Positions 33,033 to 40,341 of a DNA stretch of 64,000 bases are shown in pieces; position 1 is the stretch's first letter, and each line of letters begins with the position of its first letter. The notes beneath the pieces were generated by a model. It saw nothing but the letters and a program-made list of their open reading frames with translations. It made no database searches and was not told where the DNA came from. Location of the stretch: positions 3,844,001 to 3,908,000 of the forward strand of contig NZ_CP030117.1 of the NCBI RefSeq assembly GCF_001039275.2. Direction: 5' to 3'. The translations under genes and the position numbers were made by a program. Origin of the DNA: Brevibacillus brevis (GTDB taxonomy: Bacteria; Bacillota; Bacilli; Brevibacillales; Brevibacillaceae).

Positions 33033-34025
33033 CTAGCTACCTGTTGTCCTTGACCGTCTCATGCGGTCTAGCATTCCCATTAGTTCCGGGTCATCACGTA
33101 ATAAGCGCGGTGATTCCCGGGACTGGAACGCTCCTGCCCTTTCTTGCTCCATTTGCCACTGAACAGATGCTGGGAGACTGTCTACTCTTAACTTGCTATC
33201 TCTGATAGGTACAACCTTATGCGATTGCTTTTGTTGGAACTCCCGGTTAGCAATCTCTGCTTGTTCAGCAGTCCGCACCCCCTGAACGAACATCTTCTCC
33301 AGGGTCCCTTTTGCGTAATCCCAAGCCTTGCCTTTTTCTGCTGCATATCGCATTACCCAAGCCAACAAGTCCAACTGTACCCCGTCTTCGAGATAGCTAT
33401 GTAGTAACTGCATGATAGTTGGATTAGGGTCGAAGTTGAAATAATGCTTGTATTGATCAATTACGCTATTGAAAACTTGCAGGTCCCTTCCACCGACCAC
33501 CACCACGCTTTTATGCTGTTCCTTGGAATCAGTAGTAGTGGTATCAGGAATCAGTTTAAGGGAATCAGGAATCAGAGAATCAGCAGGGCTTTTAGTAGGC
33601 TCGTCACTACCTAGGTACGGAATTTCCGAGGAAAGCCCTAGGCTATTCTGAGGCTGTGCCTTACCTTGGTCGGTCACAGCCCTAGGCTTGTCCTTACCTA
33701 CTTCGGGCTTTGGTATTTTGCTCGCTGCTTCTCTATGATGAGGATTTTGATGGTCCTTAAATTTTGGAATACTAATGAAGCGCTCTCCATCCACTTCGTA
33801 TCTGATGATAAAACCAGCGTGATGTAATTCCTGCAAGCACTGGTCTACCTCGACATTCTCATATGGGAAAAGCTCACCCTTTATTCGCTTTGGTCTATCC
33901 TCTAGAAACCCCTCACGATCTGCTAAGCACCACAAACCGATGAACAATAATCTTGTGTGGGGACTGAGATCAGACAGGTCCTCGTTTTTAAAAAATCCTG
34001 GTTTGATGTTCCTTGCTCTAGCCAC
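33033..34025 (-). CDS. DnaD-like phage replication initiator/organizer
   Basis: About 330 residues from the GTG at 34025. The N-terminus (ARARNIKPGFFKNEDLSDL ... RLLFIGLWCLADREGFLEDR) is the winged-helix of phage replisome organizers. A Ser/Pro-rich middle with a repeated LIPDS motif follows, then a DnaD-like helical C-terminus ending in a basic tail. It would bind the origin, probably the iteron-like repeats inside its own gene, and recruit host DnaB-type helicase. Confidence 0.75.
   Translation of the reverse strand: MARARNIKPGFFKNEDLSDLSPHTRLLFIGLWCLADREGFLEDRPKRIKGELFPYENVEVDQCLQELHHAGFIIRYEVDGERFISIPKFKDHQNPHHREAASKIPKPEVGKDKPRAVTDQGKAQPQNSLGLSSEIPYLGSDEPTKSPADSLIPDSLKLIPDTTTTDSKEQHKSVVVVGGRDLQVFNSVIDQYKHYFNFDPNPTIMQLLHSYLEDGVQLDLLAWVMRYAAEKGKAWDYAKGTLEKMFVQGVRTAEQAEIANREFQQKQSHKVVPIRDSKLRVDSLPASVQWQMEQERAGAFQSRESPRLLRDDPELMGMLDRMRRSRTTGS
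33525..33583. repeat. iteron-like GGAATCAG repeats inside the initiator gene
   Basis: GGAATCAG occurs at 33525, 33547, 33561 and 33568, with a GAATCAG variant at 33577. Further along, two CCCTAGGCT copies and related CTTACCT boxes are found to about 33700. Placement of an origin within the initiator gene is common in phages. The repeats also encode a repeating LIPDS peptide, so codon-level repetition could explain them. Confidence 0.45.
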
Positions 34026-34044
34026 TTCCTTCAACTCCTCCCGG

Positions 34045-34407
34045 CTATGATGCTCCTCCCTGATAGAAAGGAAGGAGAGTCTTTTGTTGGTATTCAATAA
34101 ACGCTAAGCGACCCGCTCGCGTGTTATGAGCCTTCCAGTGGCATGTACCTGACTGAGTAACTGGACCGCATGCTAGTGCAACGTTCCAAGGTTCCCCGGT
34201 TCCTCCTTGGCTTCGGAAGATAATATGGTGCCCTTCTAATGTCCATACTTGCTTACTACTTTTCTTACAAAGCACGCAGTAGCCCTTATCCCGTTCCCAC
34301 ACCTCAGCGAGAACTTTGGAAGTAATCTTCCCGCGATCCTTTTGTTTCTTAACTCTTCGCTTAAATGTAGGTTTAGGAACGACTCGAACCTCATTGAACA
34401 TGCTCAT
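34045..34407 (-). CDS. HNH endonuclease
   Basis: About 120 residues from the ATG at 34407. CVLCKK, LEGHHIIFRSQGG and CHWKAHN give the Cys-supported HNH fold. Such genes lie in replication modules and may resemble NinG/recombination nucleases. It overlaps the 59-residue gene by 17 bp. Confidence 0.75.
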   Translation of the reverse strand: MSMFNEVRVVPKPTFKRRVKKQKDRGKITSKVLAEVWERDKGYCVLCKKSSKQVWTLEGHHIIFRSQGGTGEPWNVALACGPVTQSGTCHWKAHNTRAGRLAFIEYQQKTLLPFYQGGAS

Positions 34408-34570
34408 TTTTATCGCCTTCCTTTTTTGCAAGTACTCTGTATTGCTTTATCTTGATTGGAGTCCATTCCGGATAGTACCTCCTCATGAATGCCGCTGCGA
34501 ATCGTTTTAGCGTCTCGGCATCTTCAAACACTCGATACATGTCGGGGAGTAGAAACCATCGCTCTATCAT
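34391..34570 (-). CDS. small conserved early protein, 59 aa
   Basis: The frame opens MIERWFLLPDMYRVFEDAET and is coupled to RecT by the overlap ATGA. It is just under 60 residues. Aromatic and basic residues dominate (RRYYPEWTPIKIKQYR). No family recognised, but position in a packed operon supports it. Confidence 0.6.
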   Translation of the reverse strand: MIERWFLLPDMYRVFEDAETLKRFAAAFMRRYYPEWTPIKIKQYRVLAKKEGDKNEHVQ

Positions 34571-35514
34571 TGCTCAGCTGCCTCTTCATCGGGTTCAGCT
34601 TGACCTTCTTCTACGACCTTATAATCCACATCGAAAATGTTGTCTGACTCAATTCCGTTATCTTTCCGAAGCTTCAGAACGGCTTCATCAGTCGAAAGCT
34701 TCTCCTGCACTTCGATGCTAATCGGCATGTATTTCGCCATTTCCTTGATGCAGGTTTTCTTGCACATACTCTCAAAGTGGTCTTTCCATGGACCTATCAG
34801 CTTCCCGTCTTTCTTGGCAGCAGAATGCGTCATGGCATGCTTTTGGCATTGCTCGGCCGTCATGGTTACAAAATCAAAAGCTCCATCTTTTAGTCGATAA
34901 GCTGAATAGTAACGAACTGGCTTCCCTTGATCATTTGCTCCCCTAGATTTAATGGCTGCGATAGCTTGGGCCATCATAATGTCCATGAAATCATCCTTAC
35001 TCGGAGTGAAGTTCTCTAGGTGGTGCAGCATATCAAAAGGAACATGGACTAGACGCTTGTCTTCACCTTTGATGTAAATGAACAAGTCGTTTTCGTAGAC
35101 GGTCTCAGCATAAATCTTAGAAACATCACCAGTGCGCCGAATCAAATCAATCTGTCCTTTATATCCAATCTGAAACTGGCATTCCATTTGCTTAGTACGG
35201 TTGTTTTTGAACGGAACTAAATAGGCGTGTCCGATTAAATTAGGCTCCAGTCCCAACGTTGCACAGTTCATAACAGCTCCCACAATTGATGCAGGTGTAC
35301 AATCAATAAGTGCAGGCGTCCTACTGATTGCTGTTAACGTGATTCGAGCTAAACGCTCAGGCGTCATATGTTTTGGTACTAACGATTTGATCGCTTGAAA
35401 GTTGTCTGCAAGCTCTTTCTTGATGACTGCATTGAAGTTTTCAGCCTTAGTCATCGTGCGCTGAGCTAGTTGCCCGGCTAAGGCCGACTGATTAACTTTC
35501 TTATCTTCAGACAT
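34567..35514 (-). CDS. recT: RecT single-strand annealing protein
   Basis: 315 residues. The motifs IGHAYLVPF, QFQIGYKGQIDLIRRTG and VHVPFDMLHHLENF are typical of RecT. The protein anneals complementary DNA ends made by the YqaJ-like exonuclease next to it. The two genes share the ATG/TGA junction at 35514. Confidence 0.92.
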   Translation of the reverse strand: MSEDKKVNQSALAGQLAQRTMTKAENFNAVIKKELADNFQAIKSLVPKHMTPERLARITLTAISRTPALIDCTPASIVGAVMNCATLGLEPNLIGHAYLVPFKNNRTKQMECQFQIGYKGQIDLIRRTGDVSKIYAETVYENDLFIYIKGEDKRLVHVPFDMLHHLENFTPSKDDFMDIMMAQAIAAIKSRGANDQGKPVRYYSAYRLKDGAFDFVTMTAEQCQKHAMTHSAAKKDGKLIGPWKDHFESMCKKTCIKEMAKYMPISIEVQEKLSTDEAVLKLRKDNGIESDNIFDVDYKVVEEGQAEPDEEAAEQ

Positions 35515-36383
35515 TACTCATCCCCTCCAATTACCCGAAATATACGGCCGCGCTTCCCGGTCTTCCATGTAAACCGAAGATCCCCTTGAAAATACGCTTT
35601 TTCGCTTGTCTGCATATAGCCCTTAATCTGATTCTTTGCTGCTTCCTCTCGCTGTTCGGCTTGGCTTTTAGCTACTCTTGCTAGATGCAACTCTTGGATA
35701 ATCGGGTATGCCTCCTCAGGTAGCTCAATTGAAGAATCCGAAACAGATTCAGGAAATGCATTCTTGAGATAGTCAGTATCTTGATGAGAGAAGACTGGCG
35801 GAATTTTTGCCACCACATGCTCTTCCCAGAATCCTTTTTCGATAGTAATCAGGTTCTTAATCAGCTCTTCATCCCGTTCGATTACCCGCCATTGAAAATC
35901 CCAGCCTCCAATCAGAACGGCGATAAACCATCTATCTGCCCCTGTAACAGCCATGTAATGATTGCATTGAAGAATGTACTCCGTTGGAGCCTGCGTACCG
36001 GACCAGTCATCCTTGCAATATTCAGATGTGTTCTTGCATTCCAAACCTGCATTCTGTCCAGGTAGCCAGCGATCAATGTTTGCTAACATGAAGGGATGCT
36101 CGGGATGCTGGAATATCGCGTTTTGGCGCCATACTTTATATCCGGTATCCTCTGCAAACCAATCAGCAATAACAGGTTCCAGAAGTCGTCCTGCCTTCAT
36201 TTTTGGATTGTCCTCTACCGGAGGTAGCTCTCCCAGTTTCTCTAGGTAAACTGCCATCGGTGATTTGTAGCGACTTAACCCGCATATCGCGGCAGCATCG
36301 GAACCACCAATTCCAAGACGTCGATGTTCCAGCCAATCTTCATGCTGCATGTTTAGCGTATTCACCAAACGAATGGCTTGCAT
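35514..36383 (-). CDS. YqaJ-type exonuclease
   Basis: About 289 residues from the ATG at 36383 (GAGGGAGG upstream). RLGIGGSDAAAICGLSRY and LECKNTSEYC (E-x-K) mark the lambda-exonuclease/YqaJ fold. It resects DNA ends for RecT. The C-terminal helical part contains a Gln/Ala-rich segment. Confidence 0.9.
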   Translation of the reverse strand: MQAIRLVNTLNMQHEDWLEHRRLGIGGSDAAAICGLSRYKSPMAVYLEKLGELPPVEDNPKMKAGRLLEPVIADWFAEDTGYKVWRQNAIFQHPEHPFMLANIDRWLPGQNAGLECKNTSEYCKDDWSGTQAPTEYILQCNHYMAVTGADRWFIAVLIGGWDFQWRVIERDEELIKNLITIEKGFWEEHVVAKIPPVFSHQDTDYLKNAFPESVSDSSIELPEEAYPIIQELHLARVAKSQAEQREEAAKNQIKGYMQTSEKAYFQGDLRFTWKTGKRGRIFRVIGGDE

Positions 36384-36443
36384 GCTCTGTCCCTCCCTCT
36401 TGTTTTTTAGAGGTAAACGAGTTACGCTAGAAATAACCAAGTT

Positions 36444-36668
36444 TTAGCCGTTAGACTCCGTTGCCGCGGAGTCTTTTTCATTGTCCAGCTCAACGTCTTC
36501 TAATGTGGTCCAGTATTCTTCCCCTCTGAAATCTCGTACCTTGACATCGACACCATGGTATTCTTCTTTTGCGTCAACGATGGTGACCTTGTGCTTCAGA
36601 GTCCCTGTTCTCCGGATCAAGTCCTCACGCCTCTTTACATTGACCGGCCTGCTCCAAACCACGTCCAT
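36444..36668 (-). CDS. small early protein, 74 aa
   Basis: Beta-rich with RTGTLKHKVTIVDAKEEYHG and an acidic C-terminus (LDNEKDSAATESNG). Encoded upstream of the exonuclease. No family recognised. Confidence 0.5.
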   Translation of the reverse strand: MDVVWSRPVNVKRREDLIRRTGTLKHKVTIVDAKEEYHGVDVKVRDFRGEEYWTTLEDVELDNEKDSAATESNG

Positions 36669-36744
36669 CCTCCTTTCTTTTTTGGATACGAGGTGCCGCG
36701 TCCCAACCTCTACGCGGCCGTTGCAGCTCCCTTGACTGCGCCAC
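36625..36744 (-). CDS. possible 39-residue protein
   Basis: A GTG at 36744 with GGGAG upstream opens a basic frame (AQSRELQRPRRGWDAAPRI) that overlaps the 74-residue gene. Length and composition make it uncertain. Confidence 0.3.
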   Translation of the reverse strand: MAQSRELQRPRRGWDAAPRIQKRKEDGRGLEQAGQCKEA

Positions 36745-36830
36745 GCTCTTTCTCCCTCGCTATGTAACCTGTCTCATCAGTGCCGGTAGGTTATTCCCGG
36801 CAGACTGAGGCAATGTTGCCCCAGTTTCGA

Positions 36831-37055
36831 CTATTTGAGTAAGCGCCTTGCCTGTTCTCTGATTCCATCAATGAAATCCTCAAAGTCCATTGTTGCTTTC
36901 CCATCAACTAATAGCTCGAGTTCCTCGATAACATCCCGTACTGTCCATTCAATTCCACTGTTATCAATATCAAATGCCAAAGTTTCTATCGCACGCTGCC
37001 TGCTCGGTTCCGTTTTCTCTACATATTCTTGAAAATCAAGCACTGGTGCGCTCAT
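36831..37055 (-). CDS. small acidic early protein, 74 aa
   Basis: Helical sequence with VRDVIEELELLVDGKATM and FEDFIDGIREQARRLL. It overlaps the coiled-coil protein gene by 20 bp. No family recognised. Confidence 0.5.
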   Translation of the reverse strand: MSAPVLDFQEYVEKTEPSRQRAIETLAFDIDNSGIEWTVRDVIEELELLVDGKATMDFEDFIDGIREQARRLLK

Positions 37056-37275
37056 ACTTAATCTCCTCCTCTAATGCTGCGATCTCCCTTACACGCCACT
37101 CTATTTCATGGGCCAAATCACGTTTATGAACATCTAGTTCTTCACGAAGACGTTTCATTTGAACGTATTGCACATCTACCGCTCGCCAATCATCATCAGC
37201 TTGGCGATATGCTTCTTCCGCATTTTCAAGTTCACGCTGCAATTCTGCTATTTGAGAAGCCACTGACTTTTTCAA
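37036..37275 (-). CDS. coiled-coil early protein, 79 aa
   Basis: Heptad-like Leu/Ala/Glu pattern runs through nearly the whole protein (IAELQRELENAEEAYRQADD ... EIAALEEEIKYE). Probably a small dimeric or regulatory coiled coil. No family recognised. Confidence 0.55.
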   Translation of the reverse strand: MKKSVASQIAELQRELENAEEAYRQADDDWRAVDVQYVQMKRLREELDVHKRDLAHEIEWRVREIAALEEEIKYERTSA

Positions 37276-37327
37276 AGGCTTGTCCTCCTCAACCAGGTAT
37301 GGTACTCTTCGATTTAGAAGTGTTTTT

Positions 37328-37480
37328 TTAAGCCGTCCGTTCGCCGCGGGCGGTTTTCTCTTTTTCTGCCATTCGTTCTAATTCAACCATTTCCCCAAGA
37401 GTAATCACCTTGCGTCCAACCGGGTGATCTCCGTCGCATACCAATTCGATGACACCTTGAGCTGTTGTTAGTTCCTTCAT
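37328..37480 (-). CDS. small early protein, 50 aa
   Basis: ATG at 37480 after GAGGAGAAGG, coupled to the previous gene by ATGA. Sequence KELTTAQGVIELVCDGDHPV followed by GRKVITLGEMVELERMA. Too short for routine calling, but the signals are strong. Confidence 0.55.
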   Translation of the reverse strand: MKELTTAQGVIELVCDGDHPVGRKVITLGEMVELERMAEKEKTARGERTA

Positions 37481-37668
37481 GCCTTCTCCTCCTCTAAATC
37501 TTCTTTAAATAGAAGTAACCGATCACGATAGTTTTCGTTTTGTTCGTCTGCTGTCGTATATTGCTTTGCGACCTCCGGCATCAGAACTTCCGTCATAGCA
37601 GCGTCATATTGGTATGTTTTTTCGAGTACCTCGAGCATTCTCCGATTCCAGTCTTGATTTGTTTTCAT
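37477..37668 (-). CDS. small early protein, 63 aa
   Basis: Helical charged protein (NRRMLEVLEKTYQYDAAMTE ... LLLFKEDLEEEKA). It overlaps the regulator stop by 4 bp. No family recognised. Confidence 0.5.
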   Translation of the reverse strand: MKTNQDWNRRMLEVLEKTYQYDAAMTEVLMPEVAKQYTTADEQNENYRDRLLLFKEDLEEEKA

Positions 37669-38297
37669 TGAGCCCGCCCTCCCGCAAATAACATTTCTTG
37701 TCGTTCGCGGCGCATTAACTCGCGTGGATCGGTTATGACTATCTCCAGGTCTCTTGCTTCTAATAACCAGTTGTGTTGATGAATGGCTGGATCAATACCG
37801 TAGCGTTCATCCATCAAGATATGTACGTCATCACACGCCTGGAATAGGTCTTCAATCTGCTTACCCGCTTCCTTCAAGAGACTTTCTTCATCTGTCGATA
37901 ACGAATCCCATGGTCGCCTTTTACGCTCCCATTCAATCAATGCCTGTGCTTCATGGATTACATCCTGGCACTGTTTGATGAGGTTATATAAAGTAGCTGT
38001 AAGATTAACCAACAAGCGCGGGTCAGTCGGTGGTGGTGCATCGCCAAACAGATGTTTTAACATCCGAACCGATCGGTGATTGCCGCATTCCTTCACGAAC
38101 GCTTCTGCATCCTCCCGGGATGGCGTAGCTCGGCCATTAATTACATCCGATACCCAACGTGCCGATCTTCCTAGCCTCTTCCCAAGTGATTCGTACGTCA
38201 GTTGTTCGCCTGTACGCTGATTTTGATAAGCATATTCGCAGATGTCATGTATCCGAGAGCGAGAATATAGTGAAATCGTTGTGCTGTTGTTCCCCAT
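37665..38297 (-). CDS. HTH early regulator or replication-associated protein
   Basis: 210 residues. The segment TYESLGKRLGRSARWVSDVI is a helix-turn-helix near residue 35-60, followed by helical, Asp/Glu-rich domains. It is the first gene of the leftward early operon. A pseudogene of its N-terminal third lies at 50790-51069. Probably controls early transcription. Confidence 0.6.
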   Translation of the reverse strand: MGNNSTTISLYSRSRIHDICEYAYQNQRTGEQLTYESLGKRLGRSARWVSDVINGRATPSREDAEAFVKECGNHRSVRMLKHLFGDAPPPTDPRLLVNLTATLYNLIKQCQDVIHEAQALIEWERKRRPWDSLSTDEESLLKEAGKQIEDLFQACDDVHILMDERYGIDPAIHQHNWLLEARDLEIVITDPRELMRRERQEMLFAGGRAQ

Positions 38298-38356
38298 CTG
38301 TTCTCCTCTTTTCTAATTGGTTTTCGAATTACAATGAAACTGTGCTCATCTTTCAG

Positions 38357-38391
38357 ACTCCCCCTCGTGGCTCACGTTGGGGGCATTTTTA
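38357..38391 (+). terminator. CCCCC/GGGGG terminator between early operon and Cas2-like gene
   Basis: CCCCC and GGGGG stem around a 14-base loop, then CATTTTT. Confidence 0.6.
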
Positions 38392-38507
38392 TAATTACAG
38401 CCATCATGTAACCTGTATAAAATCCTTGTAGGTTTTCCTCTTTTCCTGTCGAATATTGGAAATTGTGTAATCTCTCCAATTCATTACAGGAAGGAGGTGT
38501 AGTAAAT

Positions 38508-38792
38508 ATGGCGGTATATCTTATTACCTACGATTTGAATAAATCAGGTCAAAACTATGACAAACTCTACGAGCAAATAAAGTCATGCGGCGCTTGGTGG
38601 CATTATCTGGATTCAACTTGGCTTGTTGACTCAACCCTGAACGCTACTCAGATACGCGACAGAATGAAAAATGCTATGGATGATAATGACTTCTGTTTAG
38701 TTATTAAGCTTACAAACGAGAACTATCAGGGATGGCTCCCGAAAAAAGCTTGGAACTGGATTCATGAGCACTTAGGTCATTCACGGTATTGA
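38508..38792 (+). CDS. SinR-family, Cas2-like small protein
   Basis: 94 residues from the ATG at 38508 (GGAGGTG upstream). VYLITYDLNKSGQNYDKLYE, GAWWHYLDSTWLV and FCLVIKLTNENYQGW match the small SinR-family group with a Cas2/VapD-like ferredoxin fold. No CRISPR array or cas1 is present, so no adaptation role is proposed. Function unknown; such proteins occur in phages and plasmids. Confidence 0.65.
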   Translation: MAVYLITYDLNKSGQNYDKLYEQIKSCGAWWHYLDSTWLVDSTLNATQIRDRMKNAMDDNDFCLVIKLTNENYQGWLPKKAWNWIHEHLGHSRY

Positions 38793-39022
38793 CAATTCGA
38801 CGATGGTTCCCATGAAACTAAATTTCCATTGTCGCTATCACCGTAAGGATGTGCCGTCGCCACCGCGGCGGCTCTTTCTCCCCAAATTATCTTATTGATA
38901 ATTTGATTTGCTAACACGGCTGTTTCATCACTAAACTTGTCTGGATTATCGTGAAGTTTCATGTTTTGTAGAGCCAGTGTCAGTAAGTGGTTTATTACGT
39001 GGAGCTCTTTCTCAGAAAACAC
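38777..39022 (-). CDS. small phage protein, 81 aa
   Basis: GTG start with GAGGTG upstream. Helical N-terminus (SEKELHVINHLLTLALQN) and Asn/Gly-rich end. It converges with the Cas2-like gene, overlapping its 3' end by 16 bp. No family recognised. Confidence 0.45.
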   Translation of the reverse strand: MFSEKELHVINHLLTLALQNMKLHDNPDKFSDETAVLANQIINKIIWGERAAAVATAHPYGDSDNGNLVSWEPSSNCQYRE

Positions 39023-39043
39023 TCTGTTTTCACCTCTCTTTCA

Positions 39044-39190
39044 TCACACAACTGCATGCAGCGTCGAGTCTTGGCAGTAACCCCACCTGACCTTGTTATC
39101 ACCCTTACCTGGTGAAATGGTGGAATGTATTATGGCGCGGCTCATATCTTCGCTCGCTCCCGCTCTTCGGCGCTCTATGCAGTTGTGTGA
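39044..39190. repeat. 147-bp element bounded by a perfect 14-bp inverted repeat
   Basis: TCACACAACTGCAT (39044-39057) and ATGCAGTTGTGTGA (39177-39190) are exact inverted repeats. Between them is a GC-rich core with further hairpins (CGCTCGCTCCCGCTCTTCGG). A diverged copy at 51342-51480 keeps the ends and core but carries indels. A short minus-strand frame (33 codons, ending ..CQDSTLHAVV) is open in both copies. A structured RNA or small mobile element are the leading ideas. Confidence 0.5.
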
Positions 39191-39208
39191 GGGTCGTCCA
39201 GCACTCCT

Positions 39209-39367
39209 TTAGGCTGTTTCCTCTTTCTTTACTGGTTGATCTGTTTCAGTGACTTCCTTTGGTTCTGCTGGTTTTGACTTAAGTAGAACCTCTAAAGCAT
39301 GGACCATTCGTTTCATATCAGGTGCAAACTCACGATGGAACTCGATACCTTTAGGTGGTTTGATCAT
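39209..39367 (-). CDS. conserved small acidic protein, 52 aa
   Basis: ATG at 39367 after AAAGGAG. The sequence GIEFHREFAPDMKRMVHALE is helical, followed by a Lys/Pro/Glu tail. An intact close homologue is encoded at 51499-51657 in the decayed second copy while neighbours there are broken, which suggests selection or recent decay. Function unknown. Confidence 0.7.
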   Translation of the reverse strand: MIKPPKGIEFHREFAPDMKRMVHALEVLLKSKPAEPKEVTETDQPVKKEETA

Positions 39368-39381
39368 GGTTATGACTCCTT

Positions 39382-39660
39382 TCAAGCTGATTTTGATTCA
39401 TGTTCAACGCTCGTTTTTTGAGCGTTGGTGTCAAAAAAAAGATACTCGATTGACCTTTTTAAAACTTTAGAAATCCTATAAGCCACTGGTAAAGAGGGAA
39501 GGGTATATCCTCGCTCGATATTAGAGAGCATACCTCGGGAAAGTTCAGCTTTATTTGCGAGATCATCTTGAGTCAACCCAACATCCTTACGTGTATTAAT
39601 TAAATTTTTTCGAGGAATAAGCTTTTTCACATATATACACCTCACTTTCTTTACGCTCAT
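39382..39660 (-). CDS. XRE-family repressor or Cro-like regulator
   Basis: About 92 residues from the ATG at 39660 (GGAG 8 bases upstream). NTRKDVGLTQDDLANKAELS and LSNIERGYTLPSLPVAYRIS form an HTH_3 domain. It diverges from the 132-residue regulator at 39790 across a 130-bp operator region. One of the two should act as the lysogeny repressor. Confidence 0.75.
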   Translation of the reverse strand: MSVKKVRCIYVKKLIPRKNLINTRKDVGLTQDDLANKAELSRGMLSNIERGYTLPSLPVAYRISKVLKRSIEYLFFDTNAQKTSVEHESKSA

Positions 39661-39790
39661 TTTATGAACTCCTAGATAACAATATAAGCTCATAAAATGA
39701 ACAAGTCAACACTTTTCGCTCAATTAATGAACGTTTATTATATGAGCATTTTGCTGTAAAATGTACTCAAGAAATGAGCGTGATAGACTA
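39657..39790. promoter_or_regulatory. divergent operator/promoter region of the immunity switch
   Basis: Palindromic boxes TCATTTTATGA (39657-39667, over the start codon), TCATAAAATGA (39690-39700) and a weaker TCAATTAATGA (39720-39730) fit a half-site TCAT/ATGA with 3-base spacer. A plus-strand -10 TAAAAT lies at 39757-39762. Confidence 0.65.
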
Positions 39791-40188
39791 TGGGATTTAA
39801 AGAACGATTAAAAGAGTTAAGGAAAAGCAAAAAGATGACACAAGAGGCATTAGCATCTGCTATAGGAATTCCAGAATCAACAATACGTCGCTATGAATCT
39901 GTTGATGATGGTCTTCCACGCCGCGAACGTCTTGAACGAATTGCTGACTTTTTTGAAGTATCTGTGGACTACCTTATTGGTCGCAAACCCGATATATTTT
40001 TCAACCAGGGAGATAACCTTTATCTTGTAGAACTAAAGACCTCCTCCCCTAACGACAAAAAGGATAAGAAGCTTTCCGAGTTTGAAAACCTCTTTTTCTA
40101 TGAGTTAGAAAAGCTAAGCGAGGAAGATAAAAAGAAGGCTTTAGAACACGTGAGGTACTTGAGATATCTTGCAGAGCAACAGAAATGA
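39790..40188 (+). CDS. XRE-family repressor (CI-like)
   Basis: 132 residues. ELRKSKKMTQEALASAIGIP ... IRRYESVDDGLPRRERLERI is the HTH domain, and SVDYLIGRKP marks its end. The charged C-terminus (LSEFENLFFYELEKLSEEDK) is also found in the broken homologue at 52031-52386, with almost the same last 30 residues. An ImmA-type protease is encoded nearby and may cut this or a related repressor. Confidence 0.75.
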   Translation: MGFKERLKELRKSKKMTQEALASAIGIPESTIRRYESVDDGLPRRERLERIADFFEVSVDYLIGRKPDIFFNQGDNLYLVELKTSSPNDKKDKKLSEFENLFFYELEKLSEEDKKKALEHVRYLRYLAEQQK

Positions 40189-40197
40189 CAACGAGAC

Positions 40198-40232
40198 GAG
40201 CTACTTAATAGCCGTCTCGTTTTTATTAGGGA
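40198..40232 (+). terminator. terminator of the repressor gene
   Basis: GAGACG/CGTCTC stem (around GAGCTACTTAATAGC) followed by a T-run. The same structure ends the pseudogene copy at 52392-52424. Confidence 0.75.
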
Positions 40233-40267
40233 ATAGATTGATTAATTAAAAGGGGAATGTAAAGAAA

Positions 40268-40304
40268 AATAAGGCACGCATTTTTTCCGTGCCTTATTTT
40301 ATTA
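40268..40304. terminator. bidirectional terminator AATAAGGCACG/CGTGCCTTATT
   Basis: Stem of 11 bp with flanking A- and T-runs, closing the AAA/TOPRIM operon on one strand and the repressor transcript on the other. Confidence 0.7.
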
Positions 40305-40341
40305 CATATTTAAAAATGTTTGAGGACTAAACTCATTTCAT

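Noticed and set aside
38508-38792. CRISPR adaptation gene cas2
   Set aside because: No cas1, other cas genes or repeat array anywhere in the window; the protein fits the SinR-family group instead.
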